Shown: in pieces, positions 16,763-26,192 of the stretch
Numbering within the stretch: the first letter of the stretch is position 1
Layout: the number at the start of each line of letters is the position of its first letter
From: Methyloglobulus sp.
GTDB lineage: Bacteria; Pseudomonadota; Gammaproteobacteria; Methylococcales; Methylomonadaceae
Direction of reading: 5' to 3'
NCBI GenBank assembly: GCA_013141505.1
Contig: JABFQX010000045.1
Span: forward strand, 1 to 58,493
DNA: 58,493 nucleotides
Program-made: the position numbers and the translations under genes
Notes under the pieces: generated by a model
Databases searched by the model: none
Told to the model about the DNA's origin: nothing
The model's input: only the letters and a program-made list of their open reading frames with translations

Positions 16763-18664
16763 TTACAATTCGACCCGAACACCGATTTCGATGACCCGTT
16801 CCACCGGGATCCTGAAAAACTCAATGGCACTTGATGAGTTATGGAACAAAAATCCGGCAATGGGTCTGCGCCAACGCGGCATGGGGCTGTTACGCCGAAA
16901 GGTAATAAATTCCCTGCCGACGAAAAACGAGACATGTCTTAGGTTAATATCCAGGCCGTACTGCTCGCGCAAACCTTGGGCGCATAATTCTAAAGCCCGC
17001 CTTACATCTTGTTTTTGGGTAAAACCAAAATAGAGTTTCACCCGATAAAATTGCCCGTTTTCACCATACGCACGTATTTTTACCCGGTGGGCTTCATCAA
17101 CATAAGGCTCGTCTTTGGTGACGATAGTCAACACGATGACTTGTTTGTGCAAGACATGGTTATGTTCGAGGTTATGCAGAAAAACTAGCGGAACACCATG
17201 CAAACTGCGGGTCAAATAAATAGCTGTGCCATTGACCCTTGCTGGGGGATTTTTTTTCAACTCCGTTTCAAGTTCCTCGAACAGGACACGTTTTTCGGTT
17301 TGTCGTGTTGTCAACAACTCACGGCCTTTAATCCAGGTCGTAATAATCAGGAACAACGCTGTAGCAACGGCTAAAGGCAGCCAGCCACCGGTAGGGATTT
17401 TAAGGCTGTTTGACGATAAAAACGTAATATCGACAACCAGGAATATCAATAAAAAGGCCAAACTGGTGGAGGCATTCCATTTCCAGAGCTTACGGATAAT
17501 AATAAATGCCAGGACAGTATCGATAATCATCGTACCCGTGACGGCAATACCGTAAGCAGAAGCCAATGCTGATGATGATTGAAAACTTAAAACCAAGACA
17601 AACACCGCGAACATTAGCATCCAATTGACAGCAGGAACATAAACCTGGCCCATTTCATCGCCTGAGGTATGAAAAATATCCATCCTTGGGCAATAGCCCA
17701 ATTGTATAGCTTGCCGGGTTATTGAAAATGCGCCTGAAATCACAGCTTGCGAGGCTATAACGGTCGCCAATGTCGATAACACCAACAAAGGATACAATGC
17801 CCAAGGTGGTGCCAGTAAATAGAATGGGTTTTGGATAGCTTCAGGATGCGCTATCAACAATGCGCCTTGTCCAAAATAGTTGAGTAGCAATGCCGGAAAT
17901 ACGAAACTCAGCCAAGCGTAACGGATGGGTTTCAGGCCGAAATGTCCCATGTCCGCGTACAGGGCTTCCGCACCGGTGATTGCCAAAACCACGGATCCCA
18001 TAATCAGGAAGCCGTGCCAACCTAAATCCCAAAGCACATGCACGGCATAATAAGGATTTACTGCCATCAACACGCTTGGGTTCTGGATGACATTAATTCC
18101 GCCCATGATGCCCAGTACGGCAAACCACAGACACATAACCGGTGCAAAAATTTTTCCGACGGCTCCCGTGCCCCTGGCTTGCACGATAAATAACACGCTT
18201 AAGACCGCAAGTGTTATCGGTATGACATAGTGTTCCAACGCCGGGGCGATGACTTGCAAGCCTTCCACCGCACTGAGTACGGATATGGCTGGCGTTATAA
18301 TGCTATCGCCATAAAACAGCGTTGCCCCCAATAAACCAAGCGTGACGATCCACTTCATCCGCCTTGGGTTGTCGTGTGAGCCGTGCAGTGCCAGGGTCAT
18401 CAACGCCATAATGCCGCCTTCGCCTTTGTTGTCGGCACGCATGATGAAGATGGCGTATTTAATGGTGACCACTAGGGTCAATGACCAAAAGATCAGCGAA
18501 AGTACGCCTAATACATGGTCATTATTAATGGATATTCCACCGTGGAAAACTTCTTTGAGTGCGTATAAAGGGCTGGTGCCTATGTCGCCAAATACGACAC
18601 CAATCGCGCCCAGAATAAGTCCGGCTTGGGGTTTTTTGGGATGGTTTTCTGAATGTGTGGGCAT
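16763..18664 (-). CDS. kup: low-affinity potassium transporter Kup
   Basis: Kup imports K+ with protons across the inner membrane. The 633-aa length is normal. The N-terminus has the family signature LGAIGVVFGDIGTSPLYALKE, about twelve hydrophobic helices follow, and a soluble C-terminal domain begins near residue 480. Motifs such as GEGGIMALMTLA, FYGDSIITPAISVLSAVEG and GSVVLAITGAEALYADMGHFG are clear. A diverged duplicate of its last ~55 codons lies 2 kb downstream on the same strand. The ATG at 18664 encodes MPTHSENHPKK. Confidence 0.96.
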   Translation of the reverse strand: MPTHSENHPKKPQAGLILGAIGVVFGDIGTSPLYALKEVFHGGISINNDHVLGVLSLIFWSLTLVVTIKYAIFIMRADNKGEGGIMALMTLALHGSHDNPRRMKWIVTLGLLGATLFYGDSIITPAISVLSAVEGLQVIAPALEHYVIPITLAVLSVLFIVQARGTGAVGKIFAPVMCLWFAVLGIMGGINVIQNPSVLMAVNPYYAVHVLWDLGWHGFLIMGSVVLAITGAEALYADMGHFGLKPIRYAWLSFVFPALLLNYFGQGALLIAHPEAIQNPFYLLAPPWALYPLLVLSTLATVIASQAVISGAFSITRQAIQLGYCPRMDIFHTSGDEMGQVYVPAVNWMLMFAVFVLVLSFQSSSALASAYGIAVTGTMIIDTVLAFIIIRKLWKWNASTSLAFLLIFLVVDITFLSSNSLKIPTGGWLPLAVATALFLIITTWIKGRELLTTRQTEKRVLFEELETELKKNPPARVNGTAIYLTRSLHGVPLVFLHNLEHNHVLHKQVIVLTIVTKDEPYVDEAHRVKIRAYGENGQFYRVKLYFGFTQKQDVRRALELCAQGLREQYGLDINLRHVSFFVGREFITFRRNSPMPRWRRPIAGFLFHNSSSAIEFFRIPVERVIEIGVRVEL

Positions 18665-18756
18665 TTTGTATGAAGGTATTGGAAATATTAAGCAGAGATG
18701 CCAAAAGGATAGTTCAAAATAACAGCCTGCTTTAATTAAGGGACAAAGGCTGTCGA

Positions 18757-19404
18757 TCAGCTTGTTTTTTTGAGAAAATTCCGGCCAAATTCATACAACA
18801 AGGGTGCTAATGAGACGGCAACAATGCCCAGTATGACCAGTTCAAAATTCCGCTTCACGAACTCAAGATTACCGAACTGATAGCCCAAAGTGATCAGACC
18901 ACCGACCCATAAACACGCCCCGGTAATGCAAAAAAGCAGGTAACGGGAATACTGCATGTTGCCTGCGCCCGCCACAAAAGGGGCAATTGTCCTGATGATA
19001 GGGATAAAGCGGGCAAGGATTACCGTCCTGCCGCCATATTTATGGTAATAGGCTTCGGTTTTGGTGATGTACTCACGCTTGAAGAAGCCTATCTTTTCGC
19101 GCGATTTAATTTTTGTCCCAAAATATTTGCCGACAAAATAATTGAGGTTGTCGCCCATTAAAGCAGCACAAATCAACAGTGCAATCAACGCATAGACATC
19201 CAGTTGCCCAGTACTTGCCAACAGTGCGCCAGCCGCGAACAACAAGGAATCACCCGGCAACAAAGGCATGACCACCAAGCCGGTTTCACAAAAAATGATC
19301 AAGAACAATATGGCGTATGTCAGCGTACCGTAGTCGGCCAAAATGCTGGCAAGATGGGTGTTCAAGTGAATAAAAAAGTCGAAGAAATGAGTCAATAATT
19401 CCAT
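18757..19404 (-). CDS. DedA-family membrane protein
   Basis: This 215-aa inner-membrane protein has the DedA/VTT pattern: ETGLVVMPLLPGDSLLFAAG, MGDNLNYFVGKYFG, and the motif RFIPIIRTIAPFVAGAGNM. DedA proteins are linked to lipid carrier or phospholipid translocation and to membrane energetics. The length and the acidic E and D in the early motif match the YghB/YqjA-type subgroup. It lies upstream of tonB-exbBD in genome order but is separated by about 140 bases from exbD. Its exact substrate is not shown. Confidence 0.9.
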   Translation of the reverse strand: MELLTHFFDFFIHLNTHLASILADYGTLTYAILFLIIFCETGLVVMPLLPGDSLLFAAGALLASTGQLDVYALIALLICAALMGDNLNYFVGKYFGTKIKSREKIGFFKREYITKTEAYYHKYGGRTVILARFIPIIRTIAPFVAGAGNMQYSRYLLFCITGACLWVGGLITLGYQFGNLEFVKRNFELVILGIVAVSLAPLLYEFGRNFLKKTS

Positions 19405-19541
19405 TTAGCGCAGCGTTTTAGTGGTTAAAGATTGACAATATTGTATAGAAAATATCAGGTTAGTGTCGTTGCATTTACAGCTTATGCGTTTTGCACAAAC
19501 GCATAAGGTGCTGGCGCGGAAGTCCTTGAAAATTTTAGCCG

Positions 19542-19952
19542 TTATTGTTCTTCGGTCACAAAGGCGATTTTAGTAATCCCTGCATGTTGTGCAGTAGCCA
19601 TTACTTCAGCGATTTTTTTGTAAACTACAGCTTGATCTGCATAAAGATGCACAGCAACTTCCTTGTCTTTCGCCAATTCGCTTTTCAATACCGTTTCTAA
19701 CGCATCCAAGTTTTCGATAGCTTGCTTGTTCAGCGTTATTGCACCTTGGGTATCAATAGCTAACTGCAAGGGCTGGTCTTTTATGTTTGCCGTAGTTTCG
19801 GCCGTTTTCGGTAACGCTACATGAACGGATTGCGTCAATAAAGGTGCGGTTATCAATAAGATAATGACCAGCACCAACATAACATCAACCAATGGCGTGA
19901 CATTAATCTCGCTCATTGCGCCGTCGTTGTCTGATTGCGGTTTGAAAGCCAT
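19542..19952 (-). CDS. exbD: ExbD/TolR-type biopolymer transport protein
   Basis: This 136-aa protein has a short cytoplasmic N-terminus (DNDGAMSEINVTPLVDVMLV), one membrane helix with the conserved Asp that conducts protons, and a periplasmic domain. With ExbB it forms the proton-driven motor for TonB. It starts two bases after the exbB stop and is the last gene of tonB-exbB-exbD. Confidence 0.92.
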   Translation of the reverse strand: MAFKPQSDNDGAMSEINVTPLVDVMLVLVIILLITAPLLTQSVHVALPKTAETTANIKDQPLQLAIDTQGAITLNKQAIENLDALETVLKSELAKDKEVAVHLYADQAVVYKKIAEVMATAQHAGITKIAFVTEEQ

Positions 19953-19954
19953 GT

Positions 19955-20620
19955 TTATCCCTTCTTCTGAGTATCGGTGTCGAATGCAACATGCATAAAA
20001 CTGACCACAAAATTTTCTAACCCGGCGCGGTGCAGCTTCATGCGGCGTAAGAAAAAGTTATACGCCAGTACCGCCGGTACGGCAACGGCAATACCGATAG
20101 CCGTCGCGACCAACGCATCACCGATAGGCCCGGCAACCACATCCAGGCTGGTAGAGCCGCTGGCGGTAATGTCTTGCATGGCCTGCATGATGCCCAAAAC
20201 GGTGCCAAACAAACCGACGAAAGGTGCAGTGCTGCCGATACTTGCCAGAACGGTAAGGCCACTTTCCAGCGTGCGTTCTTCTTTCTGCATCTGAACGAGC
20301 AAGGCATGCTCCAATAAATCGCTGGCGGTACCGCGAAATTTAAGGCTTTTTGCCGTTGTTTGTCGGCTTTCAGCAAGCCACGATAAGCCCTGTCGGGCAA
20401 TACGCGCTTGCGGGCCTTTAAACGCACTTTCCGGCAAAGCACCCGCGTCGGATAGCGAATCGGCATTCCAAAACGATTCGTTAAATTGATTATTCCAGGT
20501 GCTGTTGCGCCAAAACTGCCATGATTTGAAAAAAATCAGCGTCCAGGTTACGACCGAAAAGGCCAGCAGGGTATATAAGGTTCCGTCGACAACAGCGGCG
20601 GGTGTACTGTGCAAAAGCAT
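19955..20620 (-). CDS. exbB: ExbB/TolQ-type biopolymer transport protein
   Basis: This 221-aa protein has three membrane helices. The family motif is visible in LASIGSTAPFVGLFGTVLGI and in GPIGDALVATAIGIAVAVPA. ExbB forms the pentameric pore around ExbD and energises TonB. Position between tonB and exbD favours ExbB over TolQ. The ATG at 20620 encodes MLLHSTPAAVV. Confidence 0.92.
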   Translation of the reverse strand: MLLHSTPAAVVDGTLYTLLAFSVVTWTLIFFKSWQFWRNSTWNNQFNESFWNADSLSDAGALPESAFKGPQARIARQGLSWLAESRQTTAKSLKFRGTASDLLEHALLVQMQKEERTLESGLTVLASIGSTAPFVGLFGTVLGIMQAMQDITASGSTSLDVVAGPIGDALVATAIGIAVAVPAVLAYNFFLRRMKLHRAGLENFVVSFMHVAFDTDTQKKG

Positions 20621-20707
20621 TAAAATTTCCTTTTTGGTTATTCAAAATCAGCGTTAGTCAGCATTAAGACTTAACGACCCGTATTCATTCAAAACTATCA
20701 AGATGCA

Positions 20708-21457
20708 TTAATTTGATAAATTAAAGGTAGACTTTTTTGTTGCAACTTGAGTAACGGCAACACCATTGACCATCTTCGGTTTAAATCTGCATTGTTTTAC
20801 GGCAGCCATGGCCGCATCGTCAAAAATACCTGACGGTTGTGCGTCTACAACTCTCGCGTTTGTTACACTTCCGGTTGTGCTGATCGATAATTCTATTTTA
20901 ACCCAACCGTTAATATGCCTGTTCAATGCTCGTGCTGGATACTTTGGCTTGGGGCAACCTAATTCAACCACACCCGAATCACGGCCTTTTGAATTGGCAT
21001 CGCCATTGCCCGGTTTGGCAACCGGTTTACGGGCAACTGTTGTTTGTGCTGTCGATACCGGTGGTACTTCAGTTTTTTGCACAATAACTGGTGGAGTAGG
21101 CTGTTCAACCACAGGTTTTTCCGTCACTTCTTTAGGTTTTAGGATTTCCCCTTCCTTATGAATAATCAGCGGTTTCTTCTTGGGCTGAGGTTTTATCTCT
21201 TTCTTTTTTGGAGGAATTATTTTTGGTGGTGGCTTTGGTGCGGGCGGTGCTGGTTCGGCTATTGGTTTTGGTTCAGAAACCAAAGCCACTTCCATAATCT
21301 TCAGCGGTTTTGGGTGATCATCGGATTCATTGGGTTGCAATAACAAAATTACCACCCACGCATGTAAAAGCAACACTAAAACGGTCAGTAACCCAGCAAT
21401 TGACCGATGATGTATTTCGCCAGTTAGTGCTTCAATGAGGGGGGATTTTATGTACAC
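20708..21457 (-). CDS. tonB: TonB energy-transducing protein
   Basis: This 249-aa protein has an N-terminal membrane anchor (about residues 20-40, GLLTVLVLLLHAWVVILLL). A Pro/Lys-rich spanning segment (PAPPAPKPPPKIIPPKKKE) follows, then a C-terminal TonB domain at about residues 165-249 with PKYPARALNRHINGWVKIE and VKQCRFKPKMVNG. TonB carries energy from ExbB-ExbD to outer-membrane receptors for iron chelates, and possibly for lanthanide or copper chelators in methylotrophs (inference). The only available start is GTG at 21457. No clear Fur box was seen upstream. Confidence 0.92.
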   Translation of the reverse strand: MYIKSPLIEALTGEIHHRSIAGLLTVLVLLLHAWVVILLLQPNESDDHPKPLKIMEVALVSEPKPIAEPAPPAPKPPPKIIPPKKKEIKPQPKKKPLIIHKEGEILKPKEVTEKPVVEQPTPPVIVQKTEVPPVSTAQTTVARKPVAKPGNGDANSKGRDSGVVELGCPKPKYPARALNRHINGWVKIELSISTTGSVTNARVVDAQPSGIFDDAAMAAVKQCRFKPKMVNGVAVTQVATKKSTFNLSN

Positions 21458-22071
21458 TGTCGTAGTCTTAACGTAAGTCCAAAATCATCGAAGTCAATCA
21501 ACGCAGTTATTTCATCCATGCGGGTGAATAGCATCACAAAAATACTACTTAGCCCACCATTTTATAACAAGCTATTGAATTTTTCGCAGGAAAAATTCCT
21601 TTGCTTAATGCAGAATTATTTCAAGTGCAGTCAGATTTTCAGTGCATAAAAGCATTTTGCAATGCCGTCATGCTTTTCTCGACCATCCTGATTGTCTACA
21701 TCAGTCCATGACACTGGCGCAGAAAAGGTGCAGATTTGCACAATATTAATGCGCTAATAGGCGACAAAACAGATTTATTGTTTCCTAAAAAACAATAATT
21801 ATCCCGATTAAATAAGCTCAACTACTTATTATTATCCAATAAATCAATTATTAAGCGCAATTACACCCATTGCTATCAATTATTGGCATATTAACTGCTT
21901 AATCTATTCGTAAGGATGCGGGGTTTTAATAACCCTTACTTAACTGAGAATCTGTAACGAAAAAGGAGCTTTCTAAACCCTCATCACGGCTGACTTAAAT
22001 ATGCTTGTCATTATTATGTCACCAGGCTCAGTTAAGATAGGACGCATACTTCGAATTAGGAGGATAGACAA
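21458..22071. other. 614-base AT-rich intergenic region
   Basis: No gene is seen. This region separates divergent tonB and the sterol-desaturase-family gene, so it should hold both promoters. It contains runs such as ACAATAATTATCC and TTATTATTATCC that are AT-rich but do not form a convincing Fur operator. A good ribosome binding site (TTAGGAGG at about 22056-22063) lies at its right end for the gene at 22072. Confidence 0.5.
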
Positions 22072-23175
22072 ATGTTAAATGAACTGAATGAAATATTATT
22101 GGCTTTATCGAGGATCCGGTGGACTCTTGAACTAACCGGCGAGATGGTGGCATTTGCTTTACTGCTCTGTTTTGCTGGCTTGACTAACCTGGAAACACGC
22201 TTTCCGAAAATCAAGCGCCCAGCACGGCATACGCAACAGTCGTTTAAAACCAATATCAGCCTATTTACCTTCAATAGCCTATTCTTGTCGGCGTGTTCCG
22301 TCACGACCTTATATACCGTTGCCGAGCGTTATTCCGACTACGGCTTACTAAACTACGTACCTGGCGGCATGGTGCCGAAGGCAATCCTGGCTTTATTGGC
22401 AACCGATTTGCTGTTGTATTTCTGGCACATGGCTTGCCACCGGTTTGATGTGCTGTGGATGTTGCACCGGGTTCACCATAACGATCCCTATCTGAATGTA
22501 TCGACCGCTTATCGACTGCATTTTGTCGAAGTGCTTGCCACTAATGGCCTGAAAGCCCTGTTGATAGTTTTGCTGGGTATAGACAAGATGCTGGTGCTGA
22601 TGATTGAGTCGATTATTACTTTAAGCATCATGTTTCACCATACCAACATTGCTTTTAAATATGAACATCTCTTAAGTCATTTCATCATTGTGCCGTTTCT
22701 GCACCGGGTGCATCATTCAACCGAACGTAGCGAACACGACAGCAACTATGGCGCACTACTGTCGCTGTGGGATAAATTGTTTGGCACGTTGCTGGATGTC
22801 GAGCCGAAAAAAATCGGCATCAAGGGTGAATCACCGCAAAGTTTGTTCAAGCTGATACAGTTTGGCTTTGGCCTGGAAACGCCAGTCACAGTCGCCCCGA
22901 CTTTACCTGCCGATTTGGATAAAATGATCGCCGAAGCTGCATATTATAAAGCCGAAAAACGCGACTTTTGCCCCGGTTACGATTACCGCGATTGGCTGGA
23001 AGCAAAGAATGAGATGTTGAACCGGTATTCACGCAGTAACCGTCGCCAACAATATTCTTTCTTGAGAAAATTGATCGTTGTTTCCGCAAGGAAGTCAAAA
23101 GTGTTGGGGCTGCATAAAATAAATAGGGCGCTGCACCAACAATCCCTGAAAAATTTAATGCACCATAATTTTTAG
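22072..23175 (+). CDS. sterol desaturase / fatty-acid hydroxylase family protein
   Basis: This 367-aa membrane protein has the diiron His boxes of the superfamily: HMACHRFDVLWMLHRVHH (residues ~118-135), FHHTN and FLHRVHHSTERSEHDSNYG. Helices flank these boxes. Family members hydroxylate or desaturate lipids using O2. The substrate cannot be read from the sequence; sterol, hopanoid, alkylglycerol or fatty-acid targets are all possible. A strong AGGAGG sits before the ATG. A diverged palindromic repeat follows 24 bases after the stop. Confidence 0.85.
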   Translation: MLNELNEILLALSRIRWTLELTGEMVAFALLLCFAGLTNLETRFPKIKRPARHTQQSFKTNISLFTFNSLFLSACSVTTLYTVAERYSDYGLLNYVPGGMVPKAILALLATDLLLYFWHMACHRFDVLWMLHRVHHNDPYLNVSTAYRLHFVEVLATNGLKALLIVLLGIDKMLVLMIESIITLSIMFHHTNIAFKYEHLLSHFIIVPFLHRVHHSTERSEHDSNYGALLSLWDKLFGTLLDVEPKKIGIKGESPQSLFKLIQFGFGLETPVTVAPTLPADLDKMIAEAAYYKAEKRDFCPGYDYRDWLEAKNEMLNRYSRSNRRQQYSFLRKLIVVSARKSKVLGLHKINRALHQQSLKNLMHHNF

Positions 23176-23198
23176 TGGCAGTAATTGATTGAAGTATT

Positions 23199-23316
23199 AT
23201 TCGGCCTTATGAAGTTTTAACTTCCCTTCGGCTTCGCTCAGGGAATGCCATAGTAACGCACCCTGAGCGAAGCCGAAGGTATCCCCGCTATTTAAAACAT
23301 TTAAAGGGAATCTATA
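23199..23316. repeat. nested palindromic repeat, copy D
   Basis: ATTCGGCCTTATGAAGTTTT on the left is identical in most positions to copy C. The inner arms CCCTTCGGCTTCGCTCAGGG (23224-23243) and CCCTGAGCGAAGCCGAAGG (23261-23279) pair fully. The right outer arm is degenerate (TTTAAAACATTTAAAGGGAA). Confidence 0.8.
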
Positions 23317-23428
23317 GCCGCTATTGTTACCTGTCTATTATGGCAAATATTACGTAAGTTTTAGTCGAGTAGGTCGCCTAAATGTAATAAGATGGAATCC
23401 CTATTTATTTCAGATGAGCATCTGTGTA

Positions 23429-23770
23429 ATGCGTCACTTCTTATTGTTAACAGTTCTTCTCGCTTTACCCGCTTACGCGGTGGATGACCGTCCACCCGTG
23501 AGCGCCCCCCTTCCTGAAGTGCCTGAACCGCCTTTGCCCGTGCAAAGCGGGGAAGAAATGGAGCCAGATATTACAATTATCCGCAAAAGTAAAAAAACTA
23601 TTCAGGAATACCGGCGCGGCGGCAAATTATATATGGTCAAGATTATCCCGGATGTTGGACCGCCGTATTACTTTATCGACTCAAATGGCGATGGCAAGAT
23701 GGATGTCCGCGGTAATGACATGGACAAAGGCAGCCAAGTCAACATGTGGAAAATACTAGAATGGAATTGA
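23429..23770 (+). CDS. DUF2782 family periplasmic protein
   Basis: From the ATG at 23429 the protein is 113 aa, with a signal peptide (MRHFLLLTVLLALPAYA). A proline-rich segment follows, and then the DUF2782 core: EPDITIIRKSKKTIQEYRRG, GKLYMVKIIPDVGPPYYFID and NGDGKMDV. The longer frame starting at 23324 adds 35 residues that do not look like protein and would hide the signal peptide. The family is common in gammaproteobacteria and has no known function. Confidence 0.8.
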   Translation: MRHFLLLTVLLALPAYAVDDRPPVSAPLPEVPEPPLPVQSGEEMEPDITIIRKSKKTIQEYRRGGKLYMVKIIPDVGPPYYFIDSNGDGKMDVRGNDMDKGSQVNMWKILEWN

Positions 23771-23870
23771 AATTTTGACCCCGTTATTTGAAAGCAGTAT
23801 GATGACGCGTGAAACAAATGAGTAAAATCTTGTCATATCCACTCCACGATTACACATTAAGGAAAAGAAA

Positions 23871-24302
23871 ATGAGTCTTTTAGATACTGTTTTAGGCGTT
23901 GTAAAAAGTCAAATGGGCAATAATGCTGCACCCACTGCGGAACACGGCATGCTTGAATCAATCATCGGCATGATCAGTGATCCACAATCAGGCGGTTTAT
24001 CAGGATTGGTTGAAAAAATGGCTGCGGGCGGGCTGGGCGAACAAGTCGCATCCTGGGTCGGCACCGGAAATAACTTGCCTATTAGTGCTGAGCAACTGCA
24101 AGCAGTGCTGGGTTCCTCTTTTGTACAAGGCTTGGCTGAGAAATTTGGCATCAACACGGCGGATGTAGCCGGTAGTCTTTCAAGTTTGCTTCCTCAAGTC
24201 ATTGATAAGTTGACACCGGAAGGCCAAGTTCCTGGCGATAACAAATTACTGGAAGCCGGTCTAGCCGGACTCACCAGTTTATTTGCCAATAAATCAGCAT
24301 AA
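23871..24302 (+). CDS. YidB-like DUF937 protein
   Basis: This 143-aa protein has the DUF937/YidB pattern: MSLLDTVLGVVKSQMG, a Gly-rich central part (GGLSGLVEKMAAGGLGEQV), VASWVGTGNNLPISAEQLQ and LLPQVIDKLTPEGQVP. No enzyme motif is known for the family. An AAGGAA motif precedes the ATG, and a strong terminator follows. It probably forms a single-gene transcript. Confidence 0.85.
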   Translation: MSLLDTVLGVVKSQMGNNAAPTAEHGMLESIIGMISDPQSGGLSGLVEKMAAGGLGEQVASWVGTGNNLPISAEQLQAVLGSSFVQGLAEKFGINTADVAGSLSSLLPQVIDKLTPEGQVPGDNKLLEAGLAGLTSLFANKSA

Positions 24303-24314
24303 AAAACCTCAAAT

Positions 24315-24343
24315 AAAAGGCTTGCAGTACATGCAAGCCTTTT
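24315..24343 (+). terminator. rho-independent terminator
   Basis: AAAAGGCTTGCA (24315-24326) and TGCAAGCCTTTT (24332-24343) form a perfect 12-bp stem with a five-base loop, just after the DUF937 gene. Confidence 0.88.
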
Positions 24344-24400
24344 CTGTTTCAGACGTTTCGCTTGTTGCAGTTTTAGTCACTTCTCACTCAGGAAACATCA

Positions 24401-24637
24401 ATGGAAAAACCTAACATTGCCGCAAACCATCCCAATGTTTGCGAACTAGAAGCGGGTACACATTATTGGTGTGCGTGTGGTCACAGCAAAAATGGTAGCT
24501 TTTGTGATGGCTCACATAAAACCACTGCATTTACGCCGCTCAAATTTGAGTTGGCCGAAAAACAAAAAGTCGCCATTTGCCAATGCAAACAAACCAAAAC
24601 CCCACCTTTTTGCGACGGAAGCCATAAGGCACTGTAG
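24401..24637 (+). CDS. CDGSH iron-sulfur domain protein (two motifs)
   Basis: This 78-aa protein carries two CDGSH-type [2Fe-2S] sites: CACGHSKNGSFCDGSH (about residues 24-39) and CQCKQTKTPPFCDGSH (about 60-75). Each has the three-Cys one-His ligand set of mitoNEET-like proteins. Tandem two-site versions are common in bacteria and may act in redox or iron-sulfur handling. It converges with ppa. Confidence 0.92.
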   Translation: MEKPNIAANHPNVCELEAGTHYWCACGHSKNGSFCDGSHKTTAFTPLKFELAEKQKVAICQCKQTKTPPFCDGSHKAL

Positions 24638-24675
24638 CCTATCGGACATCTACAACCTTTATAACCTAGATTTTC

Positions 24676-25296
24676 CTAGGTGGTGTAATAACCGTAATGG
24701 TGTTGATAATCGGCGATAGCCCGTACAATCACTTCATGTGCTTCTTCCCGGTTGTATACATGAGTTATTTCGCAAACAGCATGATCGCTCGGCAAATGTT
24801 TATAGGTCAGAAAATAGTGTTTTAAGCGATCTATGTAAGATTTTGGGCAATCCGAAACATCGTTCCATTGCCTATAAAATTCATCCCCCTTCATCACCGC
24901 AATAATCTTGTCGTCGGCTTCGCCATCGTCCAACAACCGAAATCCACCGATAGGCACGGCCTGTACCAGGATGTCGCCATGAGTCACGCTACGCTCACTC
25001 AGTACACAAATGTCCAGCGGATCGCCATCGCCCTTGGTGACTTTTTTGCCGGATTTGAGTTCGGCATATTCGGCCACTTGCTCGGCGCAATAGGTTTGCG
25101 GAATAAAGCCGTACAACGTGGGGATCATGTTGGAGAACTTTTGCGGGCGGTCAATCTTGAGGTAACCGCTGTCTTTGTCGATTTCATATTTAATCGAGTC
25201 GGTCGGGACAATTTCAATGAATGCAGTTACTACAGTGGGTGAGTTTTCGCCTGGTTCAATGCCATGCCAGGGGTGGGCTTTATGTCTAATACTCAT
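24676..25296 (-). CDS. ppa: inorganic pyrophosphatase
   Basis: This 206-aa soluble family I enzyme hydrolyses pyrophosphate to phosphate in the cytoplasm. It shows the metal-binding signature DGDPLDICVL, YEIDKDSGYLKIDRPQK and YGFIPQTYC. A longer-than-usual C-terminal part with HHYGYY is present. It stands alone on the minus strand, with thyA 62 bases upstream in genome coordinates. Confidence 0.94.
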   Translation of the reverse strand: MSIRHKAHPWHGIEPGENSPTVVTAFIEIVPTDSIKYEIDKDSGYLKIDRPQKFSNMIPTLYGFIPQTYCAEQVAEYAELKSGKKVTKGDGDPLDICVLSERSVTHGDILVQAVPIGGFRLLDDGEADDKIIAVMKGDEFYRQWNDVSDCPKSYIDRLKHYFLTYKHLPSDHAVCEITHVYNREEAHEVIVRAIADYQHHYGYYTT

Positions 25297-25358
25297 CTAA
25301 TAAATCGTCTATTTAATTGATTACAAAAATGGTGATAAAAGCTCATTGCCAATAGTGT

Positions 25359-26192
25359 TTAAATGGAAATGGCGGCCTTTATGTGTTCATGGGCTTGGTA
25401 GCCCACGATTTCAAAATCTTCATATTGATAGGCAAAAATGGATTCTGGTTTACGTTTGATTGTCAGCCTTGGCAGTACAAAAGGATGCCGTGCCAACTGT
25501 GTTTTGGCTTGTTCCTGATGATTTAAATACAAATGAACGTCGCCGCCCGTCCAAATAAAATCACCCACTTGTAAATCGCATTGCTGCGCCACCATGTGCG
25601 TTAGTAACGCATAGCTGGCGATGTTGAAAGGAACACCCAAAAAGGTATCGCAACTGCGCTGATAAAGCTGGCAGGACAATTTGCCATCAGCCACATAAAA
25701 CTGAAAAAACGCATGGCAAGGCGCTAAAGCCATTTTACCATTGGCGACATTCTGTTGTGGGCTGATGCTTTCATCCGGCAAATCCGCCACATTCCACGCC
25801 GAAACAATCATGCGCCGACTGTTGGGCGTTTGTTTCAATTGCTTGATTAACTGCTGAATCTGGTCGATGGAATCACCATTTGGCGTAGGCCAAGAACGCC
25901 ATTGACAACCATAAACTGGCCCTAACTCACCTTGCCCATCCGCCCATTCATTCCAGATATTGACGTTATGGTCACGCAAATAGCCAATATTGGTATCGCC
26001 TTTCAAAAACCACAGCAATTCGTGAATGATGGACTTTAAATGTATTTTTTTTGTAGTAACTAACGGAAATCCTTCGGCCAATGCAAAGCGCATCTGATGA
26101 CCAAAAATCGACAGCGTTCCGCTGCCGGTTCTATCTCCCTTTAAAGTGCCTTCCGTAAGAATTTTGTCAAGTAACTGTAAGTATTGTTTCAT
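25359..26192 (-). CDS. thyA: thymidylate synthase
   Basis: ThyA methylates dUMP with methylene-tetrahydrofolate. The 277-aa enzyme has catalytic Cys159 in [28 protein letters not shown] at the N-terminus, [20 protein letters not shown] and GDVHLYLNH. Its ATG overlaps the stop of lgt (ATGA), the usual lgt-thyA order. The dihydrofolate product is recycled by FolA, whose gene lies at 51339. Confidence 0.97.
   Translation of the reverse strand: MKQYLQLLDKILTEGTLKGDRTGSGTLSIFGHQMRFALAEGFPLVTTKKIHLKSIIHELLWFLKGDTNIGYLRDHNVNIWNEWADGQGELGPVYGCQWRSWPTPNGDSIDQIQQLIKQLKQTPNSRRMIVSAWNVADLPDESISPQQNVANGKMALAPCHAFFQFYVADGKLSCQLYQRSCDTFLGVPFNIASYALLTHMVAQQCDLQVGDFIWTGGDVHLYLNHQEQAKTQLARHPFVLPRLTIKRKPESIFAYQYEDFEIVGYQAHEHIKAAISI

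Noticed and set aside
21458-22071. Possible Fur box upstream of tonB
   Set aside because: AT-rich motifs are present, but none gives a convincing GATAATGATAATCATTATC-like palindrome by eye.
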